Positions 17,147 through 27,501 of a DNA stretch of 64,000 bases are shown here, in pieces. The DNA comes from Bradyrhizobium sp. 4 (lineage in GTDB: Bacteria; Pseudomonadota; Alphaproteobacteria; Rhizobiales; Xanthobacteraceae). The translations under genes and the position numbers were made by a program. The notes below the pieces were generated by a model. The model was not told where the DNA came from, did no database searches, and was given only the letters and a program-made list of their open reading frames with translations. Numbering within the stretch: the first letter of the stretch is position 1; each line of letters opens with the position of its first letter. Where the stretch lies: positions 6,510,001 to 6,574,000 of the forward strand of contig NZ_CP064686.1 of NCBI RefSeq assembly GCF_023100905.1. Direction: 5' to 3'.

Positions 17147-18067
17147 CTAACTCAACCTGATGTCCCACACGCCTTCCTTGCGGCAGGCGGCGACTTCCTC
17201 GCGCAGGAGGGCGGTGACGGCAACCGAGGCCGTCGAGACCGGACGGTCGATCGGAGAGGCGAATATGAGCTCGCGCGTCATCGGCTTAGAGACGACAGCC
17301 GTTTCCAGCCGCCCGTCCGCGACCTCGCCGTGGACCGACGAGGGCGGCAGCAGCGCGAAGCCGAGGCCTTCCTCGACGAGACTCGTGAGCACGCGGAACG
17401 AATCCGCTTCGAGCTGGACGTTGAGCTTGATCTTGCGTTGCGCCGCCGCGTGCTCGATCAGCGCGCGGAGACCGTGGGAATGACTGGGCAGCACCAGCCG
17501 TTGCCGCAGCAGCCAGCCGACATCGACGCTCTTCTTGCGCGCCAGACCACAACCGCGCGGACCCACCGCGACGATGTTGTCGCGACCGAGGCTTTCCACG
17601 TTGAGATGCAGATCGGCGGAGCGTCCGTAGAGGATGGCGAGATCCATCTCGCCGCGATGCAGCCATTCGACGAGATGGCCGCTGTAGCTCTCGACGATGC
17701 GCAGCGAAATGCCGGGAAACTTTTCGACGCAGCGCCGCGCAAAGCGCGCCGACAGCACGCAGCTCACGGTCGGGACCAAGCCGAGCACGACCTGGCCGGA
17801 CGGCGGCCCCTTGGACGACTGGATGTCGTCGCGGATCTGGTCGATCTGCCGCACGATGCCCGAGGTGCGCGCCAGCAACAGGCGGCCGGCATCCGTGAGC
17901 ACCATGCCGCGGCCGTTGCGGGTGAACAATTCGGTGCGCAGCTCGTGTTCCAGCAGCTTGATCTGCCTGGAGAGCGCCGGCTGCGCCACACGCAACGTGT
18001 CGGATGCCTTGGAGAGGCTGCCGAGCTCCGCCACGCAACTGAAGGTCCTGAGCTGACGGAAATCCAT
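17147..18067 (-). CDS. LysR-family transcriptional regulator
   Basis: 306 residues from the ATG at 18067 (M-D-F-R-Q-L-R-T-F). The N-terminal winged helix-turn-helix spans about residues 1-60 with A-Q-P-A-L-S-R-Q-I; the rest is the periplasmic-binding-like effector domain. It resembles Nac/CynR-type regulators. It is divergent from the acyl-CoA dehydrogenase operon, and a LysR-type dyad sits between them, so it probably controls that operon with an acyl-CoA or organic acid coinducer (inference). Confidence 0.88.
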   Translation of the reverse strand: MDFRQLRTFSCVAELGSLSKASDTLRVAQPALSRQIKLLEHELRTELFTRNGRGMVLTDAGRLLLARTSGIVRQIDQIRDDIQSSKGPPSGQVVLGLVPTVSCVLSARFARRCVEKFPGISLRIVESYSGHLVEWLHRGEMDLAILYGRSADLHLNVESLGRDNIVAVGPRGCGLARKKSVDVGWLLRQRLVLPSHSHGLRALIEHAAAQRKIKLNVQLEADSFRVLTSLVEEGLGFALLPPSSVHGEVADGRLETAVVSKPMTRELIFASPIDRPVSTASVAVTALLREEVAACRKEGVWDIRLS

Positions 18068-18098
18068 GCTTGCCAATCCTGGAAGGCTACTCCATACG

Positions 18099-18117
18099 CT
18101 ATAGCAAATGAGCATAG
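18099..18117. promoter_or_regulatory. LysR-type operator (CTAT-N11-ATAG)
   Basis: A perfect CTAT-N11-ATAG dyad with the T-N11-A core that LysR regulators bind, centred in the 125-base gap between the LysR gene and the divergent acyl-CoA dehydrogenase gene. Confidence 0.6.
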
Positions 18118-18192
18118 GGGGCTGGCATTGTTTTCACAACGCCAGAGGATCGGCCGGCGTTATCCTAACTGCCGCACCCAACTGGAAACGCC

Positions 18193-19362
18193 ATGAGCGA
18201 AGAACACCACACCGAAGATCACGCCGACATCCGCGAAGCCGTCGCAAAGCTCTGCGCGCAGTTTCCCGGCGAATACTGGCGCAAGCTCGACCGTGAGATG
18301 GCTTACCCCAAGGCCTTCGTCGACGCGCTGACCGAGGCCGGTTATCTCTCGGTGCTGATCCCTGAGGAATATGGCGGCGCGGGCCTGAAGCTTTCAGCGG
18401 CCGCCGCAATCCTCGAAGAGATCCAGCGCGCGGGCTGCAACGGCGGCGGCTGCCACGCCCAGATGTACACGATGGGCACCGTGCTGCGGCACGGCAATGA
18501 CGAGCAGAAGGCAAAATACCTGCCGAAGGTCGCGAGCGGCGAATTGCGGCTGCAGGCCTTCGGCGTCACCGAGCCGACCAGCGGCACCGACACCACCTCG
18601 CTGAAGACTTTTGCGCGCAAGGACGGCAATGCCGGCTACGTCGTCAACGGCCAGAAGATCTGGACCAGCCGCGCCGAACATTCCGACCTGATGCTTCTGC
18701 TGGCGCGCACCACGCCGAAGGACCAGGTCAAGAAGCGCACGGATGGACTTTCGGTGTTCATCGTCGACATGCGCGAGGCCAAGAACAAGGGCCTCGAGAT
18801 CCGCCCGATCCGCACCATGATGAACCACGCCACCACCGAAGTGTTCTTTACCGACATGAAGGTGCCGGCGGAGAATCTGATCGGCGAAGAGGGCAAGGGC
18901 TTTCGCTACATCCTCTCCGGCATGAATGCCGAGCGCATCCTCATCGCGGCCGAATGCGTCGGCGACGCCAAATGGTTCATCGCGAAGGCCACCAACTACG
19001 CCAAGGAGCGCAGCGTTTTCGGCCGGCCGATCGGCCAGAACCAAGGCATCCAGTTCCCGATCGCCAAGGCCTACGCCGCGATGCGCGCGGCCGAATTGAT
19101 GGTGAAGGAAGCGACGCGCAAATACGAGGCCGGGCTCGACTGCGGCGCGGAGGCCAACATGGCAAAAATGCTCGCGGCCGATGCGTCGTGGGAAGCGGCG
19201 AATGCCTGCGTCCAGACCCATGGCGGCTTCGGCTTCGCCGAGGAGTACGACGTCGAGCGCAAATTCCGCGAGACGCGGCTCTATCAGGTGGCGCCGATCT
19301 CGACCAACCTCGTGCTGTCCTTCATCGCCGAGCACGTGCTCGGCATGCCCCGCTCGTACTGA
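18193..19362 (+). CDS. Acyl-CoA dehydrogenase
   Basis: 389 residues with the ACAD fold: an N-terminal helical domain, F-G-V-T-E-P-x-S-G-T-D-T in the middle strand domain (FAD/substrate), and a C-terminal helical domain with C-V-Q-T-H-G-G-F-G-F. The usual Y-E-G-T catalytic-Glu motif is replaced by Y-Q-V-A (Gln365), while a Glu (312) lies in K-Y-E-A-G, near where isovaleryl-CoA dehydrogenase keeps its base. It is the first gene of a three-gene operon with CoA-transferase and MaoC-type hydratase genes 9 and 15 bases apart. Confidence 0.87.
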   Translation: MSEEHHTEDHADIREAVAKLCAQFPGEYWRKLDREMAYPKAFVDALTEAGYLSVLIPEEYGGAGLKLSAAAAILEEIQRAGCNGGGCHAQMYTMGTVLRHGNDEQKAKYLPKVASGELRLQAFGVTEPTSGTDTTSLKTFARKDGNAGYVVNGQKIWTSRAEHSDLMLLLARTTPKDQVKKRTDGLSVFIVDMREAKNKGLEIRPIRTMMNHATTEVFFTDMKVPAENLIGEEGKGFRYILSGMNAERILIAAECVGDAKWFIAKATNYAKERSVFGRPIGQNQGIQFPIAKAYAAMRAAELMVKEATRKYEAGLDCGAEANMAKMLAADASWEAANACVQTHGGFGFAEEYDVERKFRETRLYQVAPISTNLVLSFIAEHVLGMPRSY

Positions 19363-19371
19363 GGCAGCACC

Positions 19372-20475
19372 ATGGGAGCACTTGACGGGATCAGGGTGAT
19401 CGCGGTCGAGCAGGCGGTGGCGGCCCCGTTCTGCTCGTCGCGGCTGGCGGATGCCGGCGCGGAAGTGATCAAGATCGAGCGGCCCGAAGGCGATTTCGCC
19501 CGCGGCTATGATGCGGCGGCCAAGGGCCAGAGCAGCTATTTTGTGTGGCTCAACCGCGGCAAGCAATCGGCGGTGGTCGATCTCGCCACCAAGGAAGGCT
19601 GCGCCGAGCTGGAGCGACTGATCGCAAGCGCCGACGTGCTGATCCAGAATCTCAAGCCGGGCTCGATGGACAAGCTCGGCTTTTCGCGCGAGCGGCTGCT
19701 GAAGGACTATCCAAAACTGATCTCGTGCACGATCACCGGCTATGGCGACGAGGGCCCCTATGCGCACCGCAAGGCCTATGATTTGCTGATCCAGGCCGAG
19801 AGCGGCCTTGCCTCGATCACCGGCAATCCCGACGGCGCCTCACGGGTCGGCATGTCGATCGTCGACGTCGCGACCGGCGCGACCGCGCATGCGGCGATTT
19901 TGGAAGCCCTGATCGGACGCGGACGCACCGGCAAGGGCGCCGACATCCGCATCTCCATGTTCGACGTGATGGCGGACTGGTGCACCGTGCCGCTGCTCAA
20001 CTCCGAGGCCGGCAATCCGCCCAAGCGCATGGGCCTGCGCCATCCCTCGATCGCACCCTACGGCGTGTTCACGTCCAGCGACGGCAAGGACATCCTGATC
20101 TCGATCCAGAGCGAGCGCGAGTGGAAGACGCTTTGCGCAAAAGTGCTGGACCAGCCGAATCTGCCCGCCGATTCCCGCGTTGCCAACATGGTCGAGCGCG
20201 TACGCAACCGCGACTTCACCGACAAGACGGTCGCGGATGCCTTCGGCAAGATGACGCGCGATGAGCTGCTGAGGCGGCTGTCCGACGCCGACATCGCCTT
20301 TGCCGAGGTCAACACCATGGCCGACCTCACCAAGCATCCGCATCTGCGCCGCATCGAGGTCGACACGCCGCAGGGACGTGTCAGCTATCCCGCGCCGGCG
20401 CCGATCATCGTCGGCGAGACGCGCAGCTATGGTGCCGTGCCGGCGATCGGCGAAAATCCCCAATCCAAAAAATAA
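19372..20475 (+). CDS. CaiB/BaiF family (class III) CoA-transferase
   Basis: 367 residues. The N-terminus (L-D-G-I-R-V-I-A-V-E-Q, then G-A-E-V-I-K-I-E-R-P-E-G-D) and the L-N-R-G-K-Q-S region are hallmarks of class III CoA-transferases; the catalytic Asp would lie near residues 155-175. They move CoA between carboxylic acids. Between an acyl-CoA dehydrogenase and a mesaconyl-CoA-hydratase-like protein, it probably activates the acid that this operon degrades; the acid is not identifiable from sequence. Confidence 0.87.
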   Translation: MGALDGIRVIAVEQAVAAPFCSSRLADAGAEVIKIERPEGDFARGYDAAAKGQSSYFVWLNRGKQSAVVDLATKEGCAELERLIASADVLIQNLKPGSMDKLGFSRERLLKDYPKLISCTITGYGDEGPYAHRKAYDLLIQAESGLASITGNPDGASRVGMSIVDVATGATAHAAILEALIGRGRTGKGADIRISMFDVMADWCTVPLLNSEAGNPPKRMGLRHPSIAPYGVFTSSDGKDILISIQSEREWKTLCAKVLDQPNLPADSRVANMVERVRNRDFTDKTVADAFGKMTRDELLRRLSDADIAFAEVNTMADLTKHPHLRRIEVDTPQGRVSYPAPAPIIVGETRSYGAVPAIGENPQSKK

Positions 20476-20490
20476 CAAGAGCGAGGCGTC

Positions 20491-21339
20491 ATGACCGAGC
20501 AGCTCGACATCGATCATCTCAGGCAATGGATCGGCCGCAGCGAAGAGGCCACCGACACCGTCACCGCGCAGCTCGTGAAGGGTTTGCGCGCGACGCTGTT
20601 CCAGGAGGTCGGTTCGCCCAAGCCGGGCGATGCGGCGCCGTTCACGGTGCATTGGTGCCTGGCGCAGCCGGTGTTTCCGATGTCGATGCTCGGCCCCGAC
20701 GGCCACCCCACCCGCGGCGGCTTCCTGCCGCCGGTGCCGCTGCCGCGCCGGATGTGGGCCGGCGGCGAGATCGAGTTCCTGCAGCCGCTGCGCGTCGGCG
20801 ATGAATCGACGCGGAGCTCGCGCATTGCGGACGTGCAGGTGAAGACGGGCTCGACCGGCACGCTGTGCTTCGTCTCGGTCGAGCACAGCATCTCGTCGCC
20901 GCGCGGCATCGCCATCCGCGAGCGGCAGGACATCGTCTATCGCGAAATGACGACGACGTCCGCGCCGGCAAAGGCGCCGCCTCCGCCGCCGAAGGCGCAG
21001 CATCGCGAGACCCATGTCTCCGACCCCGTGCTGCTGTTTCGATATTCCGCGCTGACCTTCAACGGTCACCGCATCCATTACGACCGCGACTACGTCACCA
21101 AGGTCGAGGGCTATCCGGGCCTGATCTTCCACGGGCCGTTGCAGGCGACGTTCATCATCGAGATGGCGGCGAAGCTGCGCGGCGGCAAGGCTCCGAAGAA
21201 GTTCACCTATCGCGGCGTGCAGCCGCTGTTCGAGGGCAGCGAGTTCTCCATCAACGCCAACGAGACCGCTGATGGCATGGAGCTGTGGACCGCGAACGCG
21301 GAGGGGCAGCCGACGATGAAGGGGACGGCAGTGTGGTGA
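20491..21339 (+). CDS. MaoC/HTD2-type hydratase, mesaconyl-C4-CoA hydratase-like
   Basis: 282 residues made of two hot-dog domains. The C-terminal one carries F-N-G-H-R-I-H-Y-D and E-G-Y-P-G-L-I-F-H-G-P-L, the active-site strand and helix of this hydratase family; the N-terminal FAS1-like domain is degenerate. A Pro/Ala linker lies near residue 160. Relatives hydrate 3-methylfumaryl-CoA/mesaconyl-C4-CoA or related branched unsaturated thioesters. With the CoA-transferase and dehydrogenase upstream it would make a short acid-degradation pathway. Confidence 0.8.
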   Translation: MTEQLDIDHLRQWIGRSEEATDTVTAQLVKGLRATLFQEVGSPKPGDAAPFTVHWCLAQPVFPMSMLGPDGHPTRGGFLPPVPLPRRMWAGGEIEFLQPLRVGDESTRSSRIADVQVKTGSTGTLCFVSVEHSISSPRGIAIRERQDIVYREMTTTSAPAKAPPPPPKAQHRETHVSDPVLLFRYSALTFNGHRIHYDRDYVTKVEGYPGLIFHGPLQATFIIEMAAKLRGGKAPKKFTYRGVQPLFEGSEFSINANETADGMELWTANAEGQPTMKGTAVW

Positions 21340-21350
21340 TAGTCTCTCCT

Positions 21351-21436
21351 CGTCATTGCGAGGAGCGAAGCGACGAAGCAATCCAGACTGTCACCGCGGC
21401 GGCATTCTGGATTGCTTCGCTGCGCTCGCAATGACG
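21351..21436. repeat. Repeat family A, copy 1
   Basis: CGTCATTGCGAG ... CTCGCAATGACG ends with inner GAAGCAATCCAGA and TCTGGATTGCTTCG-like arms. Other copies are at 38268, 43480 and 57527. This copy separates the hydratase gene from the benzoylformate decarboxylase gene. Confidence 0.88.
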
Positions 21437-21477
21437 GCTGGGTTAGCAGCGCCGACCAACATCAGGGAACGGAAACC

Positions 21478-23100
<1,623 letters not shown>

Positions 23101-23120
23101 GGGCGCACTGCGCTTCATGC

Positions 23121-23249
23121 CGTCGTCCTGGCGAAAGCCAGGACCCATTACCCCAGGGAGTAGTTTGGCGAAGACTTGTCGCTCGGTACTGCTACCACGG
23201 CAAGATCGGTAGACCTCGCGGTATGGGTCCTGGCCTTCGCCAGGACGAC
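23121..23249. repeat. Repeat family C, copy 1 (about 130 bp)
   Basis: CGTCGTCCTGGCGAAAGCCAGG at one end and CCTGGCCTTCGCCAGGACGAC at the other; the centre is GC-rich and less conserved. The copy at 60149-60280 is in the opposite orientation. Confidence 0.85.
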
Positions 23250-23275
23250 ACCGGAGGTCATGGCGCGCCTCTTCC

Positions 23276-24070
23276 CTACGTCCCGAACTCGTCGCGCATC
23301 CTGGCCTGGATCTTGGCCATGCCGCCGATCCAGCGGTCGTAATTCTCGGTCTTCTTGCGCATGTAGCCGAGCACCTGCGGGTGCGGCAGGATCAGGAACG
23401 TCTCCTGTTCGAGGCCGGCGAGCACGTCCTTGGCGACCTGCTCGGGCGAGAGGTCGCCGTCGCCGGATTGCGGGCCCTTGGGGATCGAACGCAGCATGTT
23501 GGTATCGACGCCCTGGGGGCAGAGGATCGAGACACGGATGTTGTGCGCCTTGTGAGAGATCGCGAGATTTTCGGCAAAGCCGACCGCGGCATGTTTGGTG
23601 GTGGAGTAAGCCGGACTGCCGACCTGCGACAGCAGTCCCGCGGCCGAGATCGTGTTGAGGAAATAGCCGCCGCCGCGCGCCTTCATGCGCGGGATCAGAT
23701 GCCGCGCCGCATAGACATGCGCCATGACGTGGATAGCCCAGCTGCGCTGCCAAGGCTCATCCGAGGCGCCGCCGGCATTGACCGACATCGGATCGAAGCC
23801 GCCGCCGATGCCGGCATTGGAGCAGAACAATTCGATCGGGCCGAACTGCCGCTCGGTCTCCTCGATGACGTGGGAAATATCCTTTTCCTGCGCGACATCG
23901 CATTTGAACGCCGCGCCATCCACCGTGGCTGCGACCGCCCTTGCGTTGTCCGCGTCCATGTCGGCGACGACGACCTTGGCCGCACCGGCCTTGTGAAAGG
24001 CTTCGCAGAGCGCCTTGCCGATGCCGTTGGCGCCGCCCGTGACGACCACGACCTTGCCGGTCACCTGCAT
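23276..24070 (-). CDS. Short-chain dehydrogenase/reductase
   Basis: 264 residues, single Rossmann domain. Cofactor loop T-G-G-A-N-G-I-G, N-A-G after strand 4, and catalytic Ser and Y-S-T-T-K (Tyr-Lys) are present. Asp after strand 2 (A-D-M-D) suggests NAD(H) preference. The substrate is unknown. It stands alone between a repeat and the hemolysin III gene. Confidence 0.87.
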   Translation of the reverse strand: MQVTGKVVVVTGGANGIGKALCEAFHKAGAAKVVVADMDADNARAVAATVDGAAFKCDVAQEKDISHVIEETERQFGPIELFCSNAGIGGGFDPMSVNAGGASDEPWQRSWAIHVMAHVYAARHLIPRMKARGGGYFLNTISAAGLLSQVGSPAYSTTKHAAVGFAENLAISHKAHNIRVSILCPQGVDTNMLRSIPKGPQSGDGDLSPEQVAKDVLAGLEQETFLILPHPQVLGYMRKKTENYDRWIGGMAKIQARMRDEFGT

Positions 24071-24126
24071 GCGACGTCTCCTCTTGTCTTATACCGTTTT
24101 GGCTTATTCCGCTTCGCGGAGCTTGC

Positions 24127-24834
24127 TCAGCTCAACACGAGGTCGAGCACCGCGGTATAATGGCACGCCGCGCCGGCCAAGACAAAGCCGTGCCAGATCG
24201 CATTCTGGAAGCGCAGCCGCCGCCAGGCATGGAAGATCACGCCAAAGCTGTAGAGCAGTCCACCCGCAAGGATGAAGCCCAGCACCAGCTCGGGCAGCGC
24301 CTTGACCACCGAATCGTAGAGCATGATGCCGCTCCAGCCCATCGCGAGGTAGATGCCGACCGCGACGCGGTCGAACCGGCCGGGGTAGAGAAGTTTCAGC
24401 ACGATGCCGAGGAGTGCCACGCACCAGACGCCGGCGAGCAGCACCAGCGCGAACCCACTGTCCTTCACCTCCAGGATGAACGGCGTGTAGGTCGCCGCGA
24501 TCAGGAGATAGATCGCCGAATGGTCGAAGCGCCGCAGCAGCCATTTGGCCGGCGAGACCGGCCAGAGATTATAGGTCGCCGACAACACCAGCATCGAGAG
24601 CAGGCCGGCGACGTAGATCGAGACGCCGACGATGTCGGTCGCGTCGGCAAAGAGCACCGTCAGCACCACCAGCACGGTCGCGGCAATGATGCCGCAGAGC
24701 ACGCCGATCGCGTGGATCACGCCGTCTGCGATCAACTCGGCGCGGTCGTAATGCCAGCCGACCGCGTCGGCGGCTGCGTGGACGGAGGAGGATGCGAGCT
24801 GTTTCAGTTGGAAGACGGTCATGGCAATCCGCAA
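24127..24834 (-). CDS. Hemolysin III family membrane protein
   Basis: 235 residues; the start could instead be the ATG at 24822. Seven hydrophobic segments and the conserved features A-D-G-V-I-H-A-I-G-V near the first helix, S-A-T-Y-N-L-W-P, and F-D-H-S-A-I-Y-L-L-I-A-A-T-Y-T-P-F (with Asp and His residues) place it in the PAQR/HlyIII superfamily. Despite the name, bacterial members act in membrane lipid homeostasis, not known haemolysis. Confidence 0.85.
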   Translation of the reverse strand: MRIAMTVFQLKQLASSSVHAAADAVGWHYDRAELIADGVIHAIGVLCGIIAATVLVVLTVLFADATDIVGVSIYVAGLLSMLVLSATYNLWPVSPAKWLLRRFDHSAIYLLIAATYTPFILEVKDSGFALVLLAGVWCVALLGIVLKLLYPGRFDRVAVGIYLAMGWSGIMLYDSVVKALPELVLGFILAGGLLYSFGVIFHAWRRLRFQNAIWHGFVLAGAACHYTAVLDLVLS

Positions 24835-25006
24835 CGTGAGTTAATACCCTCTTGTATGGGTGTTTCGGGATCGGCGCGTCGTTCAAACGGCTGATTTGCC
24901 GAGAAAGACGGTGGAAGTATGAAGCTTGATTTTCCTCAGGCAGTTGCCACTTTTGTGACTAGTCCGTTTTGCGTATCCGCCCTCGCCCGGGATTCCCAAC
25001 GTTCAT

Positions 25007-26476
25007 ATGGCATTTAGTTTCCAGGATATGGTCGAAGAAGCGCGCCTATCGGCGAGGGCGCTGATCGACTATGGCGGGCACTTCTTCAACCCGACGGTGC
25101 GGCTCGGGGTCACAGGCCTGTCGCGGGCCGGCAAGACGGTGTTCATCACCGCGCTGATCCATGGTCTGACGCGCGGTGGGCGGTTTCCGGTATTCGAGGC
25201 CTATTCATCCGGGCGGATCGCGCGGGCGCATCTGGCGCCGCAGCCGGACGACGCCGTGCCGCGCTTTGCCTATGAGAGCCATCTGCGCGCGCTGATCGAG
25301 GAGCGGCGCTGGCCGAGCTCGACTGTCGACATCAGCGAGCTCAGGCTCGTCATCGACTACCAGCGCCAGAACGGCGCCGACCGCACGCTGACGCTCGACA
25401 TCGTCGACTATCCCGGCGAGTGGCTGCTCGACCTGCCGCTGCTTCAGAAGAGTTTTGAGCAATGGTCGGCCGAAAGTCTCGCCCTGTCGCGCGAGGCGCC
25501 GCGCGTCCATCTGGCCGCGGACTGGCACGCGCATCTCGCAACGCTCAAGCCCGAGGCGCGCGAGGACGAGCAGGCGACGCTCACGGCCGCAAAGCTCTTC
25601 AGGGGCTATTTGCAAGGCTGCCGCGACGAGCGGTTTGCGATGAGCCTGCTGCCGCCCGGCCGCTTCCTGATGCCGGGCAATCTCGCCGACACACCGGCGC
25701 TGACCTTTGCGCCGCTCGACGTTCCCGCCGGCGGCCAGGCGCCGGAGGGATCGCTGTGGGCGATGATGGTGCGCCGGTATGAGGCCTACAAGGACGTCGT
25801 GGTGCGGCCGTTCTTCCGGGATCATTTTGCCCGGCTCGATCGCCAGATCGTGCTGGCCGACGCGCTCGCCGCGTTCAACGCCGGCCCCGAAGCGCTGCAC
25901 GATCTCGAAGCCGCGCTCGCGGGCATTCTCGACTGCTTCAACATCGGCCGCAGCACGATCCTCTCCGGCCTGTTCCGGCCGCGGATCGACCGCGTTCTGT
26001 TCGCGGCGACCAAGGCGGATCATCTGCATCATTCCAGCCATGACCGGCTCGAGGCCGTGCTGCGCCGCGCGGTCACCCACGCGGTTGCGCGCGCGGAAAC
26101 TACCGGCGCGGCGATCGACGTCGTCGCGCTCGCCGCCGTCCGCGCCACGCGCGAGGCGCAGGTCGCGCATGGCCGTGACAAATTGCCGTCGATTTTGGGA
26201 ACGCCGGCCGCGGGCGAAAGCGCCGGCGGCGAGTTCTTCGACGGCAACACCGAGGTGGCAACCTTTCCGGGCGACCTTCCGCTCGATCCCGAACCCCTCT
26301 TCAACGGCACCGATGCGTTCCGAGGGCTGTCGACCGAGGCCGCCGAGAAGAGCGATTTTCGCTTCCTGCGCTTTCGCCCGCCAAAGCTCGAACGCGAGGG
26401 GGCTGACCAGCCGGCGCTGCCTCACATCCGCCTCGACCGTGCCTTGCAGTTCCTGATCGGAGACAAATTGTCATGA
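25007..26476 (+). CDS. ycjX: YcjX-family P-loop NTPase
   Basis: 489 residues. Walker A is G-L-S-R-A-G-K-T; a D-I-V-D-Y-P-G-E-W segment serves as Walker B/G3 and A-A-T-K-A-D-H as a G4-like motif. YcjX proteins are stress-linked GTPase-like proteins of unknown role found beside YcjF. The stop overlaps the start of the next gene by ATGA, indicating translational coupling. The preceding 170-base gap has no gene. Confidence 0.88.
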   Translation: MAFSFQDMVEEARLSARALIDYGGHFFNPTVRLGVTGLSRAGKTVFITALIHGLTRGGRFPVFEAYSSGRIARAHLAPQPDDAVPRFAYESHLRALIEERRWPSSTVDISELRLVIDYQRQNGADRTLTLDIVDYPGEWLLDLPLLQKSFEQWSAESLALSREAPRVHLAADWHAHLATLKPEAREDEQATLTAAKLFRGYLQGCRDERFAMSLLPPGRFLMPGNLADTPALTFAPLDVPAGGQAPEGSLWAMMVRRYEAYKDVVVRPFFRDHFARLDRQIVLADALAAFNAGPEALHDLEAALAGILDCFNIGRSTILSGLFRPRIDRVLFAATKADHLHHSSHDRLEAVLRRAVTHAVARAETTGAAIDVVALAAVRATREAQVAHGRDKLPSILGTPAAGESAGGEFFDGNTEVATFPGDLPLDPEPLFNGTDAFRGLSTEAAEKSDFRFLRFRPPKLEREGADQPALPHIRLDRALQFLIGDKLS

Positions 26477-27501
26477 ACGACCGATCAAAGTCACGGCGGC
26501 CGGCAACGTTTCGGCTCGACGACCCCGGTGTTGTCGTCACCGAAGCCGATGAGACGGCGCGGCTCGGTCGCACCACCATCCAGATCACGCCGGAGCCCGA
26601 TCCGGCGAATTTGCCGGTGCCGATCGCAGCGACGCTTCCGGCGCGGCGCGGCTTTCCCTGGGGCGCATTGTTCTGGTCCGGCGTTGCCGGGCTGACGCTG
26701 CTCGGGGTCGGACTCGGCGTCGTCCGTCTGATCGAGGATCTGTTTGCGCGCAGCGAAAGCCTCGGCTTCGTCGGACTGGCGCTTGCCTTCATCACCGCGC
26801 TTGCGCTCGCGGTGGTGACCGGACGCGAGGCGTTCGGGCTGGCGCGGCTGGCAACGATCGAAAAGCTACATCAGCGCGCGGCCGCTGTTCTTGCCAGCGA
26901 CGATCGCAAGGAGAGCCGAATCATCGTGCAGGATCTGCTCAAGATCGCACATCAGAACCCGCAGCTCGCGCGCGCCCGTGCCGCACTGGAGAGCCACGCC
27001 GGGGAGATCATCGACGGCGCCGACATGATCCGGCTCGCCGAGCGCGAATTGATGTCGCCGCTGGACATCGAGGCGCGGCGGCTGGTGTCGTCAGCCGCGC
27101 AGAAGGTCTCGATCGTCACGGCGGTCTCGCCGCGCGCGTTGATCGACGTGTTGTTCGTGTTCGTCGCGTCGCTGCGCCTGATCCGCCAGCTCGCTTTTCT
27201 CTATGGCGGCCGCCCCGGCGCACTCGGCATGATCCGCCTGCTCCGCCACGTCATCGCCCATCTCGCCATCACCGGCGGCATGGCCGCGAGCGACAGCCTG
27301 GTGCAGCAGATGCTCGGCCACGGCATTGCGGCGAAGCTGTCGCAGCGGCTGGGCGAAGGCATGCTGAATGGCTTGCTGACGGCGCGGCTGGGCCTCGCCG
27401 CGATCGACGTCACCCGGCCGCTGCCGTTCGCGGCACTGCCGCCGCCGAAGCTGTCGGATCTCGCCACGGATCTGCTGCGGAAGAAGGAAGAGGAGGAGTA
27501 G
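26473..27501 (+). CDS. ycjF: YcjF family (TIGR01620/DUF697) membrane protein
   Basis: 342 residues. Two membrane helices near residues 55-115, then a helical C-terminal DUF697-like part containing S-P-R-A-L-I-D and a G-G-M-A-A-S-D segment. It partners YcjX. The last 92 bases overlap, on the other strand, with the 3' end of the GT39 gene. Confidence 0.85.
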   Translation: MNDRSKSRRPATFRLDDPGVVVTEADETARLGRTTIQITPEPDPANLPVPIAATLPARRGFPWGALFWSGVAGLTLLGVGLGVVRLIEDLFARSESLGFVGLALAFITALALAVVTGREAFGLARLATIEKLHQRAAAVLASDDRKESRIIVQDLLKIAHQNPQLARARAALESHAGEIIDGADMIRLAERELMSPLDIEARRLVSSAAQKVSIVTAVSPRALIDVLFVFVASLRLIRQLAFLYGGRPGALGMIRLLRHVIAHLAITGGMAASDSLVQQMLGHGIAAKLSQRLGEGMLNGLLTARLGLAAIDVTRPLPFAALPPPKLSDLATDLLRKKEEEE

